Shown here: one piece after another, positions 46,011-52,844 of the stretch
How positions within the stretch are numbered: position 1 is the stretch's first letter
Layout of the letters: every line of letters begins with the position of its first letter
Translations under genes and position numbers: made by a program
Source of the DNA: Bacteroidota bacterium
Lineage (GTDB): Bacteria; Bacteroidota; Ignavibacteria; Palsa-1295
Assembly: GCA_030706745.1 (NCBI GenBank)
Contig: JAUZNX010000005.1
Span: 62,001 to 126,000, forward strand
Length of the DNA: 64,000 nt
Reading direction: 5' to 3'
The notes under the pieces: generated by a model
What the model saw: only the letters and a program-made list of their open reading frames with translations
The model's database searches: none
Told to the model about the DNA's origin: nothing

Positions 46011-46859
46011 TCAGTCACTCTCACCGAGCAGGTCTGCTGCCTGATCGCCCAGGATCGGCAGCAACATCTTCCGCAAGCGCGATTTCGCGCGATAAATTCG
46101 AATACGGATCGTCGAAAGCGATGTTCCCGTAATGCGGCCGATCTCGTCGTAGGTCAGCCCATCGTACTCACTCATGATGAGTGCTTCACGAAATTCCTCG
46201 GGCAGCCGCGCAATTGCCTGTTGCAGCAATGTCGCTTGTTCCGCACGTGACATCCGTTCGAGGGGATCGTCATTGTGCGAAAATGCCAGACGCACTTCGA
46301 CTGACGCATCATCATCGAAGTTTTCCGAGTTGCCGACATATTCGGTCGAGGCCCGCTGACGAAACGCCAACTTCTTGGCCGTCAGGCACGAATGCCGCGT
46401 GACCGTGAAGATCCACGCCTTGAACTCGCCGCCTGTAAAGGTCTGCCGGTACTGCGCCAATCGAAGAAACACATCCTGGAATGTGTCTTCGGCTACGTCT
46501 CGTGAGATACCTTCGCTCATGAGCACACGGGCGCAATACGCGAAGATGCTCGTCTTATACCGCTCGTAGAGCATAAGAAACGCAGCTTCATCTCCAGCTT
46601 GATAGCGTTTGAAGAGCGCCTCGTCTGACTCGTGTCCCGGGGCAGCATGTCGATCGGTCGCTGTGTCAATGAACTCATGTTTCCGGCTTCGCTGCCTGGC
46701 GGATTCCTGCATTGCCTCCTGCAAGAGTACCGCCTCGCCGGAGTTCGCAATCGGATCGTCTAATGGCTCACCCTTGCCAAACGAGTGGTCGTCTGGCATT
46801 GGCGGATCGTCTCCTGCGAAGCGTTCTTCGTGCATTTGGTTCGAAGCAGGCACTGGCAT
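46011..46859 (-). CDS. ECF-type RNA polymerase sigma factor
   Basis: A 282-residue sigma-70 family factor. Region 2: DEALFKRYQAGDEAAFLMLYERYKTSIFAYCARVL, then DVAEDTFQDVFLRLAQYR and FKAWIFTVTRHSCLTAKK (DNA melting and -10 recognition). Region 4: LPEEFREALIMSEYDGLTYDEIGRITGTSLSTIRIRIYRAKSRLRKML with the HTH. Regions 2 and 4 are joined by an acidic linker (NSENFDDDASVEV). An unusual N-terminal extension of 75-80 residues, acidic and His-rich, precedes region 2. I used the first ATG (46859); later ATGs or a TTG at 46949 are possible. It directly precedes the anti-sigma-like gene. Confidence 0.87.
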   Translation of the reverse strand: MPVPASNQMHEERFAGDDPPMPDDHSFGKGEPLDDPIANSGEAVLLQEAMQESARQRSRKHEFIDTATDRHAAPGHESDEALFKRYQAGDEAAFLMLYERYKTSIFAYCARVLMSEGISRDVAEDTFQDVFLRLAQYRQTFTGGEFKAWIFTVTRHSCLTAKKLAFRQRASTEYVGNSENFDDDASVEVRLAFSHNDDPLERMSRAEQATLLQQAIARLPEEFREALIMSEYDGLTYDEIGRITGTSLSTIRIRIYRAKSRLRKMLLPILGDQAADLLGESD

Positions 46860-47245
46860 AGCTGTGTAGTGCGCGTCTATGCCATAAGGCCGATGCGTAG
46901 GGAAAAAGTTACAACGTCTCGCGTCCGGGCTGATCAACGAGGATGCCAAAGAACGGCATATTCGTCAGTCAGAAGCTTCGGATCCAAATGCTTTGAAGCG
47001 CACCGGGAAGCAAGCTGCGAAAGCGCGCACTGGCATCCCGATACATGCAAAGAACTTCGCTCGAAGTGAAAAATTACACCTGCATGGCAATTTTTAATCC
47101 ACTTGGCGAATTTCGCCCAGAATAAGCAAGTTTTTGACGGAGTTCCGAAGCGAGAAGCAAGAAGGTCGCAATATAGAAGACGGATTAGCCAGTGGGCGTT
47201 CCCATTTTTCGAGAGCGAAGGTTTCTGGCAGAAATTAATCCATCA
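46860..47245. other. Intergenic region between sigma factor and ogt genes
   Basis: This gap of almost 390 bases has no supported gene. On the minus strand TATATTGC (around 47174-47181) resembles a -7 element and would give the sigma gene a leader of about 310 nt. No terminator-type hairpin was recognised. Confidence 0.35.
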
Positions 47246-47719
47246 TCAGAATAACACAGTCCTCGCTATCCTTGCCTCGTGGTCGAGAAGCCAGCGCTTC
47301 CGCCAGAGTCCGCCGGAATAGCCTGCCAGTCTCCCATCACTGCCAATGACCCGGTGGCAAGGGATAATGATCGCAATCGGATTCGCCCCGTTAGCCCGGC
47401 CAACGGCACGGATGGCTTTCGCGTTATCCAACCGCTTCGCAATGTCGAGATACGAACAGGTTTCGCCGAACGGAATACGTTCCAATTCTTCCCAAACCTG
47501 CTTTTCGAACTCAGTTCCATCCGGCGCGAGTGGAAGATCGAACTTTGTGCGCGTACCGGAGAAGTATTCAGTCAATTGCGCAATGCACCGCTCTACGATT
47601 GGTGAGGGATCATAAGCTTCAATTGATTTATCTTCCTCGACAAAAACCATCGAGCGAATTCCATTCTCATCGGCACGGATGGCGATGAGGCCGATGGGGG
47701 AATTGAAAGTGCCGATCAT
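47246..47719 (-). CDS. ogt: Methylated-DNA-protein-cysteine methyltransferase
   Basis: A 157-residue suicide repair protein that moves alkyl groups from O6-methylguanine to its own cysteine. The active site is PCHRV with Cys121, followed by IGSDGRLAGYSGGLWRKRWLLDHE, the conserved C-terminal block. The helix-turn-helix region with YLDIAKRLDNAKAIRAVGRANGANP is also complete. The N-terminal beta domain is short, as in Ogt. A perfect -7 element lies only 5 nt before the ATG, which predicts a leaderless or nearly leaderless mRNA. Confidence 0.93.
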   Translation of the reverse strand: MIGTFNSPIGLIAIRADENGIRSMVFVEEDKSIEAYDPSPIVERCIAQLTEYFSGTRTKFDLPLAPDGTEFEKQVWEELERIPFGETCSYLDIAKRLDNAKAIRAVGRANGANPIAIIIPCHRVIGSDGRLAGYSGGLWRKRWLLDHEARIARTVLF

Positions 47720-47724
47720 TGACG

Positions 47725-47732
47725 CAAAGATA
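47725..47732 (-). promoter_or_regulatory. -7 promoter element of ogt (TATCTTTG)
   Basis: A perfect TAnnTTTG on the minus strand, with its 3' end 5 nt before the ogt ATG. No good -33 TTG is seen at 19-21 nt. Transcription would start at or next to the start codon. Confidence 0.5.
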
Positions 47733-47837
47733 CATAAACAGAGCTGCTGTGGTCACTGTGCCTGCAATTGAGCGCTAAAGCCCGCGACCACGATTGGCGA
47801 CACCCTGAAACCAATTTTCATCACTTGCGTTACTACC

Positions 47838-47890
47838 TATGTCGTGCTTTGACCAACAGCTTGCTGCGACATAAAATAATAGCTAAAGCG
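47838..47890 (+). promoter_or_regulatory. SAM-II-like riboswitch upstream of the methionine-synthase-like gene
   Basis: TATGTCG (47838-47844) pairs perfectly with CGACATA (47867-47873) as P1. The loop holds TTTGACC and CAGCTTGCTG. The 3' tail AAATAATAGCTAAAGCG carries the AGCTAAAG word, and GCTTT in the loop (47846-47850) can pair with AAAGC (47885-47889) to make an H-type pseudoknot. CTTGC before P1 3', an A-rich joiner and GCTAAAG are features I recall from SAM-II (metA/metX) riboswitches. The gene that follows makes methionine, which fits. Not tested against a covariance model. Confidence 0.62.
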
Positions 47891-47920
47891 TAATTGTAGA
47901 TAACTTCACACTACTTGCAT

Positions 47921-47958
47921 CACCCCGTTGGTCTTTGACGAACGGGGTGTTTTATTTG
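47921..47958 (+). terminator. Attenuator hairpin directly before the methionine-synthase-like gene
   Basis: CACCCCGTT (47921-47929) pairs with AACGGGGTG (47941-47949), followed by TTTTATTTG and then the ATG at 47960. The 3' arm holds GGGGTG, the only Shine-Dalgarno-like sequence, 10 nt before the start. The hairpin could therefore act by early termination, by hiding the ribosome binding site, or both, under control of the riboswitch just upstream. Confidence 0.75.
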
Positions 47959-47959
47959 T

Positions 47960-49783
47960 ATGGACCTGAGCACACTCACCCGCGAGCGCCCGCTCGTTTT
48001 CGATGGTGCCACCGGCACGAACCTGCAGACTCAAGACCTCACGCCGGACGATTTCGGCGGCGAGCATCTGGCCGGCTGCAACGAGTACCTTGTGCGCTCG
48101 AAGCCTTCGGCGGTCGAAAATGTCCATCGTGATTATCTCGAAGCTGGCGCCGACGTGATCGAGACCGATACGTTCGGCTCGGCATCCATCGTGCTCGCCG
48201 AGTACGGACTGGAGTCGCTCGCCTACGAACTCTCCAAAGAAGGCGCGGCGATTGCCAAGCGGATGGCACTTCAGTTTTCGACGAAGGCGAAGCCGCGCTT
48301 CGTCGCTGGTTCGATTGGTCCTACCACCAAGCTTCCATCGCTTGGACATATCCAGTTCGATGTAATGCGCGATTCGTTTTACGAACAGATGGCCGGCCTG
48401 CTCGATGGTGGCGCCGATCTCTTCATCATCGAGACCTGTCAGGACTTGCTCCAGATGAAGTGCGCGCTTGCTGCCGCGCAAGATCTCTTTCGCGATAAAA
48501 AGGCACGCCTGCCGATCATCGCATCGGTCACGATCGAAACGATGGGCACGATGCTCATGGGCACCGAGATCGCCGCGGCGCTGACGGCGCTCGAACCCTA
48601 CGACATCATCTCGGCCATCGGCATGAACTGCGCGACCGGACCGAAAGAGATGGAGGAGAACGTGCGATTCCTTACGCAGACATCTCCCAAGCCGATCTTC
48701 ATTATGCCGAATGCCGGACTGCCTGAGAACATCGGCGGGCATGCGCACTATCATCTTACGCCCGAAGAACTCGAGAAGTACATGACCCACTTCGTCGGCG
48801 ATCTCGGCGTCTCGATCATCGGTGGCTGCTGCGGCACAACAAAGGAGCACATCAAGCATCTTTCGATGCTCGCTGAGCGCATCACGCCGCACGCGCGCAC
48901 GATCGATTGGACGCCTTCGGCTTCCTCGATTTATTCTTCGGTGCCGATGCATGTCGATCCAGCGCCGGTCATCGTTGGCGAGCGGTGCAATACCAACGGC
49001 TCGAAGAAATTTCGCGATCTGTTGCTCAACGAAGATTGGGATGCTGCTGTCTCGATGGCCAAAGAACAGATCAAAGAAGGCTCGCACATGCTCGATCTTT
49101 GCGTCGCGTATGTCGGCCGAGATGAAGTCCGCGACATGCGCGAAGTCATCTCTCGCATGAACACTGCCGTCACCGTGCCGCTCGTCATCGATTCTACCGA
49201 GTACCCTGTCATCGAGGTGGCGCTGAAGCATTATGCGGGCCGCGCCATCGTCAACTCCATCAACATGGAGGATGGCGAAGAGCGGATGGCGCACGTCCTG
49301 CCGCTCTGCAAAAAGTACGGCGCGGCGGTCATCGCACTCACCATCGATGAAGATGGGATGGCCAAGACCCGCGAGAAGAAATTCGAAATCGCCGAGCGCA
49401 TTATCGATCTCTCGGTCAATAAATACGGCATGCGCGAAGAAGATCTCATATTCGACACGCTCACCTTTACGCTTGGCTCGGGCGATAACGAATTCCGCAA
49501 AGCCGGAATTGAAACCGTCGAAGCCATCCGCATGATCAAAGCCGCGCATCCGCAGTGCCGGACGATCCTCGGTGTCTCGAATATCTCGTTCGGACTCAAC
49601 CCGCACTCGCGCCACGTCCTGAACTCCGTCTTCCTGCACCATGCGATCGAAGCAGGACTCGACATGGCGATCGTCCACGCGGCGAAGATCATGCCGCTGC
49701 ACAAGATAGACGAGCGCGGACGCGAACTGGCCAACGAGATCGTCTTCGATGCACGCCGCTTCGAACTCCTGGAAGCGGCGTAA
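47960..49783 (+). CDS. Methionine-synthase-like protein with homocysteine and folate domains only
   Basis: A 607-residue protein that covers the first half of cobalamin-dependent methionine synthase (MetH). Residues 1-310 are the homocysteine S-methyltransferase domain with zinc ligands Cys224 (GMNCATGP), Cys290 and Cys291 (GGCCGTT). Residues 340-600 are the pterin-binding barrel (VIVGERCNTNGSKKFRDLL, DLCVAYVGRDEV, PLVIDSTEYPVIEVAL, IVNSINMEDGEER, GVSNISFGLNPHSRHVLNSVFLHHAIEAGLDMAIVH). It ends in HKIDERGRELANEIVFDARRFELLEAA and stops where the cap and B12-binding domains would follow; these are missing and no remnant lies downstream. A separate cobalamin protein must exist if it is active. 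A SAM-II-like riboswitch and attenuator control it. Confidence 0.88.
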   Translation: MDLSTLTRERPLVFDGATGTNLQTQDLTPDDFGGEHLAGCNEYLVRSKPSAVENVHRDYLEAGADVIETDTFGSASIVLAEYGLESLAYELSKEGAAIAKRMALQFSTKAKPRFVAGSIGPTTKLPSLGHIQFDVMRDSFYEQMAGLLDGGADLFIIETCQDLLQMKCALAAAQDLFRDKKARLPIIASVTIETMGTMLMGTEIAAALTALEPYDIISAIGMNCATGPKEMEENVRFLTQTSPKPIFIMPNAGLPENIGGHAHYHLTPEELEKYMTHFVGDLGVSIIGGCCGTTKEHIKHLSMLAERITPHARTIDWTPSASSIYSSVPMHVDPAPVIVGERCNTNGSKKFRDLLLNEDWDAAVSMAKEQIKEGSHMLDLCVAYVGRDEVRDMREVISRMNTAVTVPLVIDSTEYPVIEVALKHYAGRAIVNSINMEDGEERMAHVLPLCKKYGAAVIALTIDEDGMAKTREKKFEIAERIIDLSVNKYGMREEDLIFDTLTFTLGSGDNEFRKAGIETVEAIRMIKAAHPQCRTILGVSNISFGLNPHSRHVLNSVFLHHAIEAGLDMAIVHAAKIMPLHKIDERGRELANEIVFDARRFELLEAA

Positions 49784-50112
49784 CCGTCACTCTCTGTCAG
49801 CTCTGCACAGGGCGTAACTCTCGATTCTGGCCAGTATTCGCCGGTGCCTTCTGGTAATGCCGAATTATTTTGTATTTGATTTTCGGAAAATATTCATGAA
49901 TGGCCGCATCCTGCCCTTTGGATAAATAGCCATAATTTTCTGAAATGAGAAAAATGGGACCTGATTCAAATTCCATACTTCGTATCGGAAGAAGAGGAAC
50001 CCCTCCCCCTATTATAACAGGGTTCGCGACCCCCGGCATCGCAGCTTCCGGATGAATTTTGAAAGATTGTGGTGGCGGGATGGGGGCCGTTGTCATACCC
50101 GCGAAAGCGATC
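49784..50112. other. AT-richer insertion between two copies of the metH-like 3' end
   Basis: This segment separates the metH-like gene from a second copy of its last 53 bases. It is richer in A/T than its flanks. A 99-residue minus-strand frame (49797-50096) encodes a segment ending in SENYGYLSKGQDAAIHEYF-type sequence that may be a gene fragment. The right end contains GTCATACCCGCGAAAGCG, half of a common REP-type palindrome. No terminal inverted repeats were found. Confidence 0.45.
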
Positions 50113-50165
50113 CCAACGAGATCGTCGTCGATTCACGCCGCTTCGAGTATATGGAAGCATCATAG
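50113..50165 (+). pseudogene. Remnant duplicate of the 3' end of the metH-like gene
   Basis: These 53 bases match 49731-49783 at 42 of 53 positions, keep the reading frame (NEIVVDSRRFEYMEAS, stop) and end in a TAG at the same codon. Nothing of the upstream part of a second gene copy remains. It is a relic of a tandem duplication, recombination or insertion. Confidence 0.7.
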
Positions 50166-50198
50166 GAATTATCTGTGCTCACAGGCTCTTCTTCAGGT

Positions 50199-50396
50199 AT
50201 GGAGCAAATCTTTGGTCGCATCACAATTGACCCAGCGGTTCTTGGTGGCAAGCCGACGTTTCGCCACAAGCGGATTGCGGTCGAGACCATCCTCGAGTTT
50301 CTCGCTGCTGGTGAAAGCACGGAAGAGATACTGAAGCAATTTCCTTCACTCGAAGATGCGGACATTCGAGCGGCTCAATTGGCCCGCTTACCTTAA
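50199..50396 (+). CDS. DUF433 domain protein (antitoxin-like)
   Basis: A 65-residue helical protein fitting DUF433: ITIDPAVLGGKPTFRHKRIAVETILEFLAAGESTEEILKQFPSLEDADIRAA. The GKPTFRHKRI segment is the hallmark and the rest forms a helix-turn-helix. DUF433 proteins often pair with a PIN-like DUF5615 toxin located immediately downstream. Here the next gene is on the other strand and is a membrane protein, so this copy is an orphan. The start at 50199 is the first ATG of the domain; a GTG 8 codons upstream is possible. Confidence 0.83.
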   Translation: MEQIFGRITIDPAVLGGKPTFRHKRIAVETILEFLAAGESTEEILKQFPSLEDADIRAAQLARLP

Positions 50397-50412
50397 GTCA
50401 TCACAAAGATTG

Positions 50413-50465
50413 TGGTTGTATCCCTAAGATGAATCACCGCGGGTGCAGCGTTGTGGTCTTTATGC
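50413..50465. repeat. Island junction repeat, copy C (partial)
   Basis: It resembles the right half of copies A and B (ATCC-TAA-TGAATC-CCGC-GTTGTGG-CTTTTAT pattern). It lies at the convergent junction between the DUF433 gene and the 50460 gene. Confidence 0.5.
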
Positions 50466-50951
50466 TTTAGGGTTTTTGAATGCGGCTTTCACGTTCTTTC
50501 GCTCACGAGCTTCGGTCCGCGCTTTTAGTTTGCGATCCTTGAAGCGTTGAACTTTCCAATACCAGAGCCAGAAGCCCCCTAACGTGAGAATCCATCCAAT
50601 CCACCACATCCAAAGGTCGATGACCCTTGTTTCGAGCGCCAACTTCCACGGCCACCACTCATTCAAGTGCTCGTTAAGAATTGAGTCCGATCTATGCACA
50701 GCCAAATCCCATGCTGGCTTTTGGGCGAGCATTGCACTGTCCGCTTTCGCTGTATCTCTATTGTAAGTGTCGCTCATCGCCTTGACTTCATTCGCAAGGA
50801 TCTGTGTTTTTGATGTGATGTCCCGTTCCCACCGATCCTCCACTATCCCTGCTTGAATTTGGAGATAGCCAGAGACAAGAACTAAGGCTACGCCCGCAAG
50901 GGCGAGAAACTTATAGAGATTGTCAGTCGGTAATTGCGGTAATGGTGCCAT
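50460..50951 (-). CDS. Two-helix membrane protein of the accessory island (163 aa)
   Basis: An inner-membrane protein with a helix near the N-terminus (FLALAGVALVLVSGYLQI) and one near the C-terminus (WMWWIGWILTLGGFWLWYW). Between them lies an 80-residue soluble segment (ITSKTQILANEVKAMSDTYNRDTAKADSAM) predicted as coiled helix, probably outside. A basic C-terminal tail follows. Family not recognised. It is convergent with the DUF433 gene at repeat C and divergent from the 41-residue frame at 50996 across a conserved 45-bp spacer. Confidence 0.7.
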   Translation of the reverse strand: MAPLPQLPTDNLYKFLALAGVALVLVSGYLQIQAGIVEDRWERDITSKTQILANEVKAMSDTYNRDTAKADSAMLAQKPAWDLAVHRSDSILNEHLNEWWPWKLALETRVIDLWMWWIGWILTLGGFWLWYWKVQRFKDRKLKARTEARERKNVKAAFKNPKA

Positions 50952-50998
50952 GCCCCACGGAACGGCTCAGATTCGTGGTGGGTTCGATCATCGCTATG
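50949..50998. promoter_or_regulatory. Conserved divergent spacer, copy 1
   Basis: From the minus-strand start codon (50951) to the plus-strand ATG (50996) the DNA reads CATGC-CACGGAACGGCT-AGATT-GG-TTCG-AT-GC-ATG. The same layout with one base difference in length recurs at 51751-51801. It probably holds a bidirectional control region. Confidence 0.5.
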
Positions 50999-51121
50999 GA
51001 AAAGATAGAAGTCGTATGGCTTGTTTACTCTCTCGGAGCGAGTGCTGGGCAGGTCGTACCGAGTCACCTTACGGCAGTCGCCGCATCAGCACTGAGAGAC
51101 GTGCTTCTGTGTATTCAATGA
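50996..51121 (+). CDS. Possible small hydrophobic protein (41 aa)
   Basis: A short frame starting at the position equivalent to the start of the 51799 gene in the next unit. It encodes MEKIEVVWLVYSLGAS, a Val/Ala-rich centre and ends DVLLCIQ. It could be one membrane helix. Support is the conserved upstream spacer only. The sequence itself is unlike the 51799 protein. Confidence 0.35.
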   Translation: MEKIEVVWLVYSLGASAGQVVPSHLTAVAASALRDVLLCIQ

Positions 51122-51140
51122 GGATTGCTCTATAACAAGA

Positions 51141-51230
51141 ACCCGACTGACGTTCCCGCATCGTGAGGTTCTGGGATTGGGTGGTGTCCTAAATTGAATC
51201 CCCGCACTCGCAGGGGTTGTGGCTTTTATA
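51141..51230. repeat. Island junction repeat, copy A
   Basis: Ninety bases that align with copy B (52114-52202) at about 70 percent, best in TTCCCGC-TCGTGAG-TTCT and in TCCTAA-TTGAATCC-CGC-GGGTTGTGG. It sits at the 3' ends of converging frames and its right end overlaps the stop of the 51226 gene. Confidence 0.65.
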
Positions 51231-51753
51231 TTTTGTAAAACATTGGAAGGATTGACCATTGTCCGTCAGGTACTCGATCCGCCTTGTACTCGATCTTGTT
51301 TCCCGGCTTATCGACATCATCGAAAGTTATTGTTAGCCGCAAGGAGAGGTAGTAATGGTCTAACACGCCCGCCAATGATCTACCTGGCACCTGCACGATA
51401 AATCTCTCACCCCTCCCAATGAAGGCCTCGTAGTAGTCTCCGTCTGCTTGCATCATTGGTGTCGCACCGATGACCGTTGCTGTACTCAGAACATGAACAT
51501 TCCATGCCGCACCCCCACCCGCGTTGTAAAGCCGGAAGACAATTCCGTAATTATTGCCTGTCACCGTATCGAACCATTTTGCATCCAAATCTTCTATTCT
51601 TAGAAAGGGCTTATTCAGAAGAGAGGTAGCGCGCTTTTGCTCCTTCAATTGGTTTTGAGCTTCAGTCCATAGGCCCTTAGTTACCCAGACGAGGAGCAGA
51701 GTCGCGCCGAAGAGAAGGAAGGTCCCAAATGCAGTCCAATCGAGAGTACACAT
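51226..51753 (-). CDS. Membrane-anchored beta-domain protein of the accessory island (175 aa)
   Basis: One N-terminal transmembrane helix (FGTFLLFGATLLLVWVTKGLW) is followed by a short basic linker (LKEQKRATSLLNKP) and a soluble beta-rich domain: FRLYNAGGGAAWNVHVLS, GERFIVQVPG, YYLSLRLTITFDD and a C-terminal DGQWSILPMFY. The shape is similar to the 52214 and 52845 proteins but sequence similarity is weak. No catalytic motif is seen. Flanked by repeat A at its 3' end and by the second conserved divergent spacer at its 5' end. Family unknown. Confidence 0.7.
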   Translation of the reverse strand: MCTLDWTAFGTFLLFGATLLLVWVTKGLWTEAQNQLKEQKRATSLLNKPFLRIEDLDAKWFDTVTGNNYGIVFRLYNAGGGAAWNVHVLSTATVIGATPMMQADGDYYEAFIGRGERFIVQVPGRSLAGVLDHYYLSLRLTITFDDVDKPGNKIEYKADRVPDGQWSILPMFYKI

Positions 51754-51801
51754 GCTGCACGGAACGGCTGAGATTGGCGGCTCGTTCGCTATTGCGCAAT
51801 G
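51751..51801. promoter_or_regulatory. Conserved divergent spacer, copy 2
   Basis: It repeats the layout of 50949-50998 (CATGC-GCACGGAACGGCT-AGATT-GG-TTCG-AT-GC-ATG) between the 51226 gene and the 51799 gene, with about 70 percent identity over 48 bases. Confidence 0.55.
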
Positions 51802-52107
51802 GACTCATACAAATCGGGGAAAGAATTCCAAATAAAGTTTTACAATGACGGTGGCGGAGCCTATCTTTACAGTATTGATGATTCCGAAACGACGCATTCA
51901 CTTCTTCGGGCGAACGCATGGACCGAAGACGAGTTTTTGCATCTTCTGAGGAGTGTCATATCGTTGCCGTATCAAGAGAACGAAATCAAGGAGATGCGCC
52001 AGGTTTCAGCAACGAGCGACTTAGTGCATTTTTTTGAAGATGTGAACCAGCTTTTTCACAATACGTGGTCGCGGCAATACGTGATTAAGACGTTCGTTAA
52101 GACCTAA
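51799..52107 (+). CDS. Small soluble protein of the accessory island (102 aa)
   Basis: A soluble protein beginning MDSYKSGKEFQIKFYNDGGGAYLYSIDDSE, then helices (TEDEFLHLLRSVISLPY, SDLVHFFEDVNQLFHNTW). It has no signal peptide or known motif. It is divergent from the 51226 gene with a 45-bp spacer and ends at repeat B. The conserved spacer and normal amino-acid use support it as real. Family unknown. Confidence 0.6.
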   Translation: MDSYKSGKEFQIKFYNDGGGAYLYSIDDSETTHSLLRANAWTEDEFLHLLRSVISLPYQENEIKEMRQVSATSDLVHFFEDVNQLFHNTWSRQYVIKTFVKT

Positions 52108-52113
52108 AGAAAA

Positions 52114-52202
52114 CCCACCGATCTTCCCGCGTCGTGAGATTCTAAGATCGAGCGGTATCCTAATTTGAATCCCGCGGGGGGCAAGGGTTGTGGTTTTCAT
52201 AC
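52114..52202. repeat. Island junction repeat, copy B
   Basis: Partner of copy A in direct orientation 973 bp away. It sits between the convergent 51799 and 52214 genes and contains CCCGCGGGGGGC in its centre where A has CCCCGCACTCGCAGGGG. Confidence 0.65.
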
Positions 52203-52213
52203 TTGGCAGCTTC

Positions 52214-52774
52214 TTATAATGGTGCATCGATGTCGGTGCCTGAGGGTGCGACCTTTCTGTCCATGAGTATGGTCTCATCAACGCTTCTAAGTCTCGCGAA
52301 GCCAATGTAACCGCTCCGCCTCGGTCGCTTATGCCCGTTGTAGGTTACTTCGGCTCGTACTTTCTTAGTTTCACCTTTCCAGAGCTGTATGTTCTCGAAG
52401 CGGATGGGATAGGACCGTTCCTCCTTGCTGAATGTCCAATCGCGCTCCCAATCATACGTTGCCGATATTTCGCGTCCGCGCTGATCTCTCAATGAAACGC
52501 CGTCTACACTAATTAGCTTATCCCCTCGAACGATGATGTACAGAAGCAGCATATCCTCGTGTACGTTTTCGCCCCTGGGATCGCGCTCCTTATGATAGTA
52601 ATTCACCACATCTAAGCGGATCGAGAAGCCATAATTTTGCCTCCACTCGATAAGCTTCACAATTGAGAGGGCCAAAGCAGCAATGAAGGCTACATGCTTT
52701 TCCCAGTCAACGTCGGCAAGGAATGAGAGGGAAAACAGCAGGAATGTCAGTACCATGACTGCAAATTTACGCAC
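52214..52774 (-). CDS. Membrane-anchored beta-domain protein, paralogue of 52845 (186 aa)
   Basis: The protein has two short N-terminal hydrophobic helices (VMVLTFLLFSLSFLADV and HVAFIAALALSIVKLIEW) and a soluble domain with LISVDGVSLRDQRGREISATYDWERDW, IRFENIQLWKGETKKVRAEVTY and a C-terminal tail. I placed the start at the GTG at 52774 because the resulting MRKFAVMVL matches MRKFAPMIL of the next gene; an ATG 5 codons upstream is less consistent. A terminator-type hairpin lies in its short leader. Family unknown. Confidence 0.72.
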   Translation of the reverse strand: MRKFAVMVLTFLLFSLSFLADVDWEKHVAFIAALALSIVKLIEWRQNYGFSIRLDVVNYYHKERDPRGENVHEDMLLLYIIVRGDKLISVDGVSLRDQRGREISATYDWERDWTFSKEERSYPIRFENIQLWKGETKKVRAEVTYNGHKRPRRSGYIGFARLRSVDETILMDRKVAPSGTDIDAPL

Positions 52775-52786
52775 AGCCCGTTTCCA

Positions 52787-52813
52787 CAAATAAAAGAGGG
52801 GCTTTCGGCCCCT
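52787..52813 (-). terminator. Terminator-type hairpin between the two paralogues
   Basis: AGGGGC (52797-52802) and GCCCCT (52808-52813), with TTTTATTT following on the minus strand. It ends the 52845 transcript and lies 13 nt before the start of the 52214 gene. Confidence 0.75.
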
Positions 52814-52844
52814 AAGATTAACATAACATCGTTTGCCACCTAAG

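Noticed and set aside
47906-49702. Long minus-strand open frame of 598 codons
   Set aside because: It lies wholly antisense to the methionine-synthase-like gene, whose domain motifs are unmistakable. The translation is Arg/Asp/His-rich with no motifs, as expected from codon bias.
50413-52202. Integron-type attC sites in the accessory island
   Set aside because: The junction repeats lack the RYYYAAC/GTTRRRY core pair, gene orientation is mixed, and no integrase gene is present.
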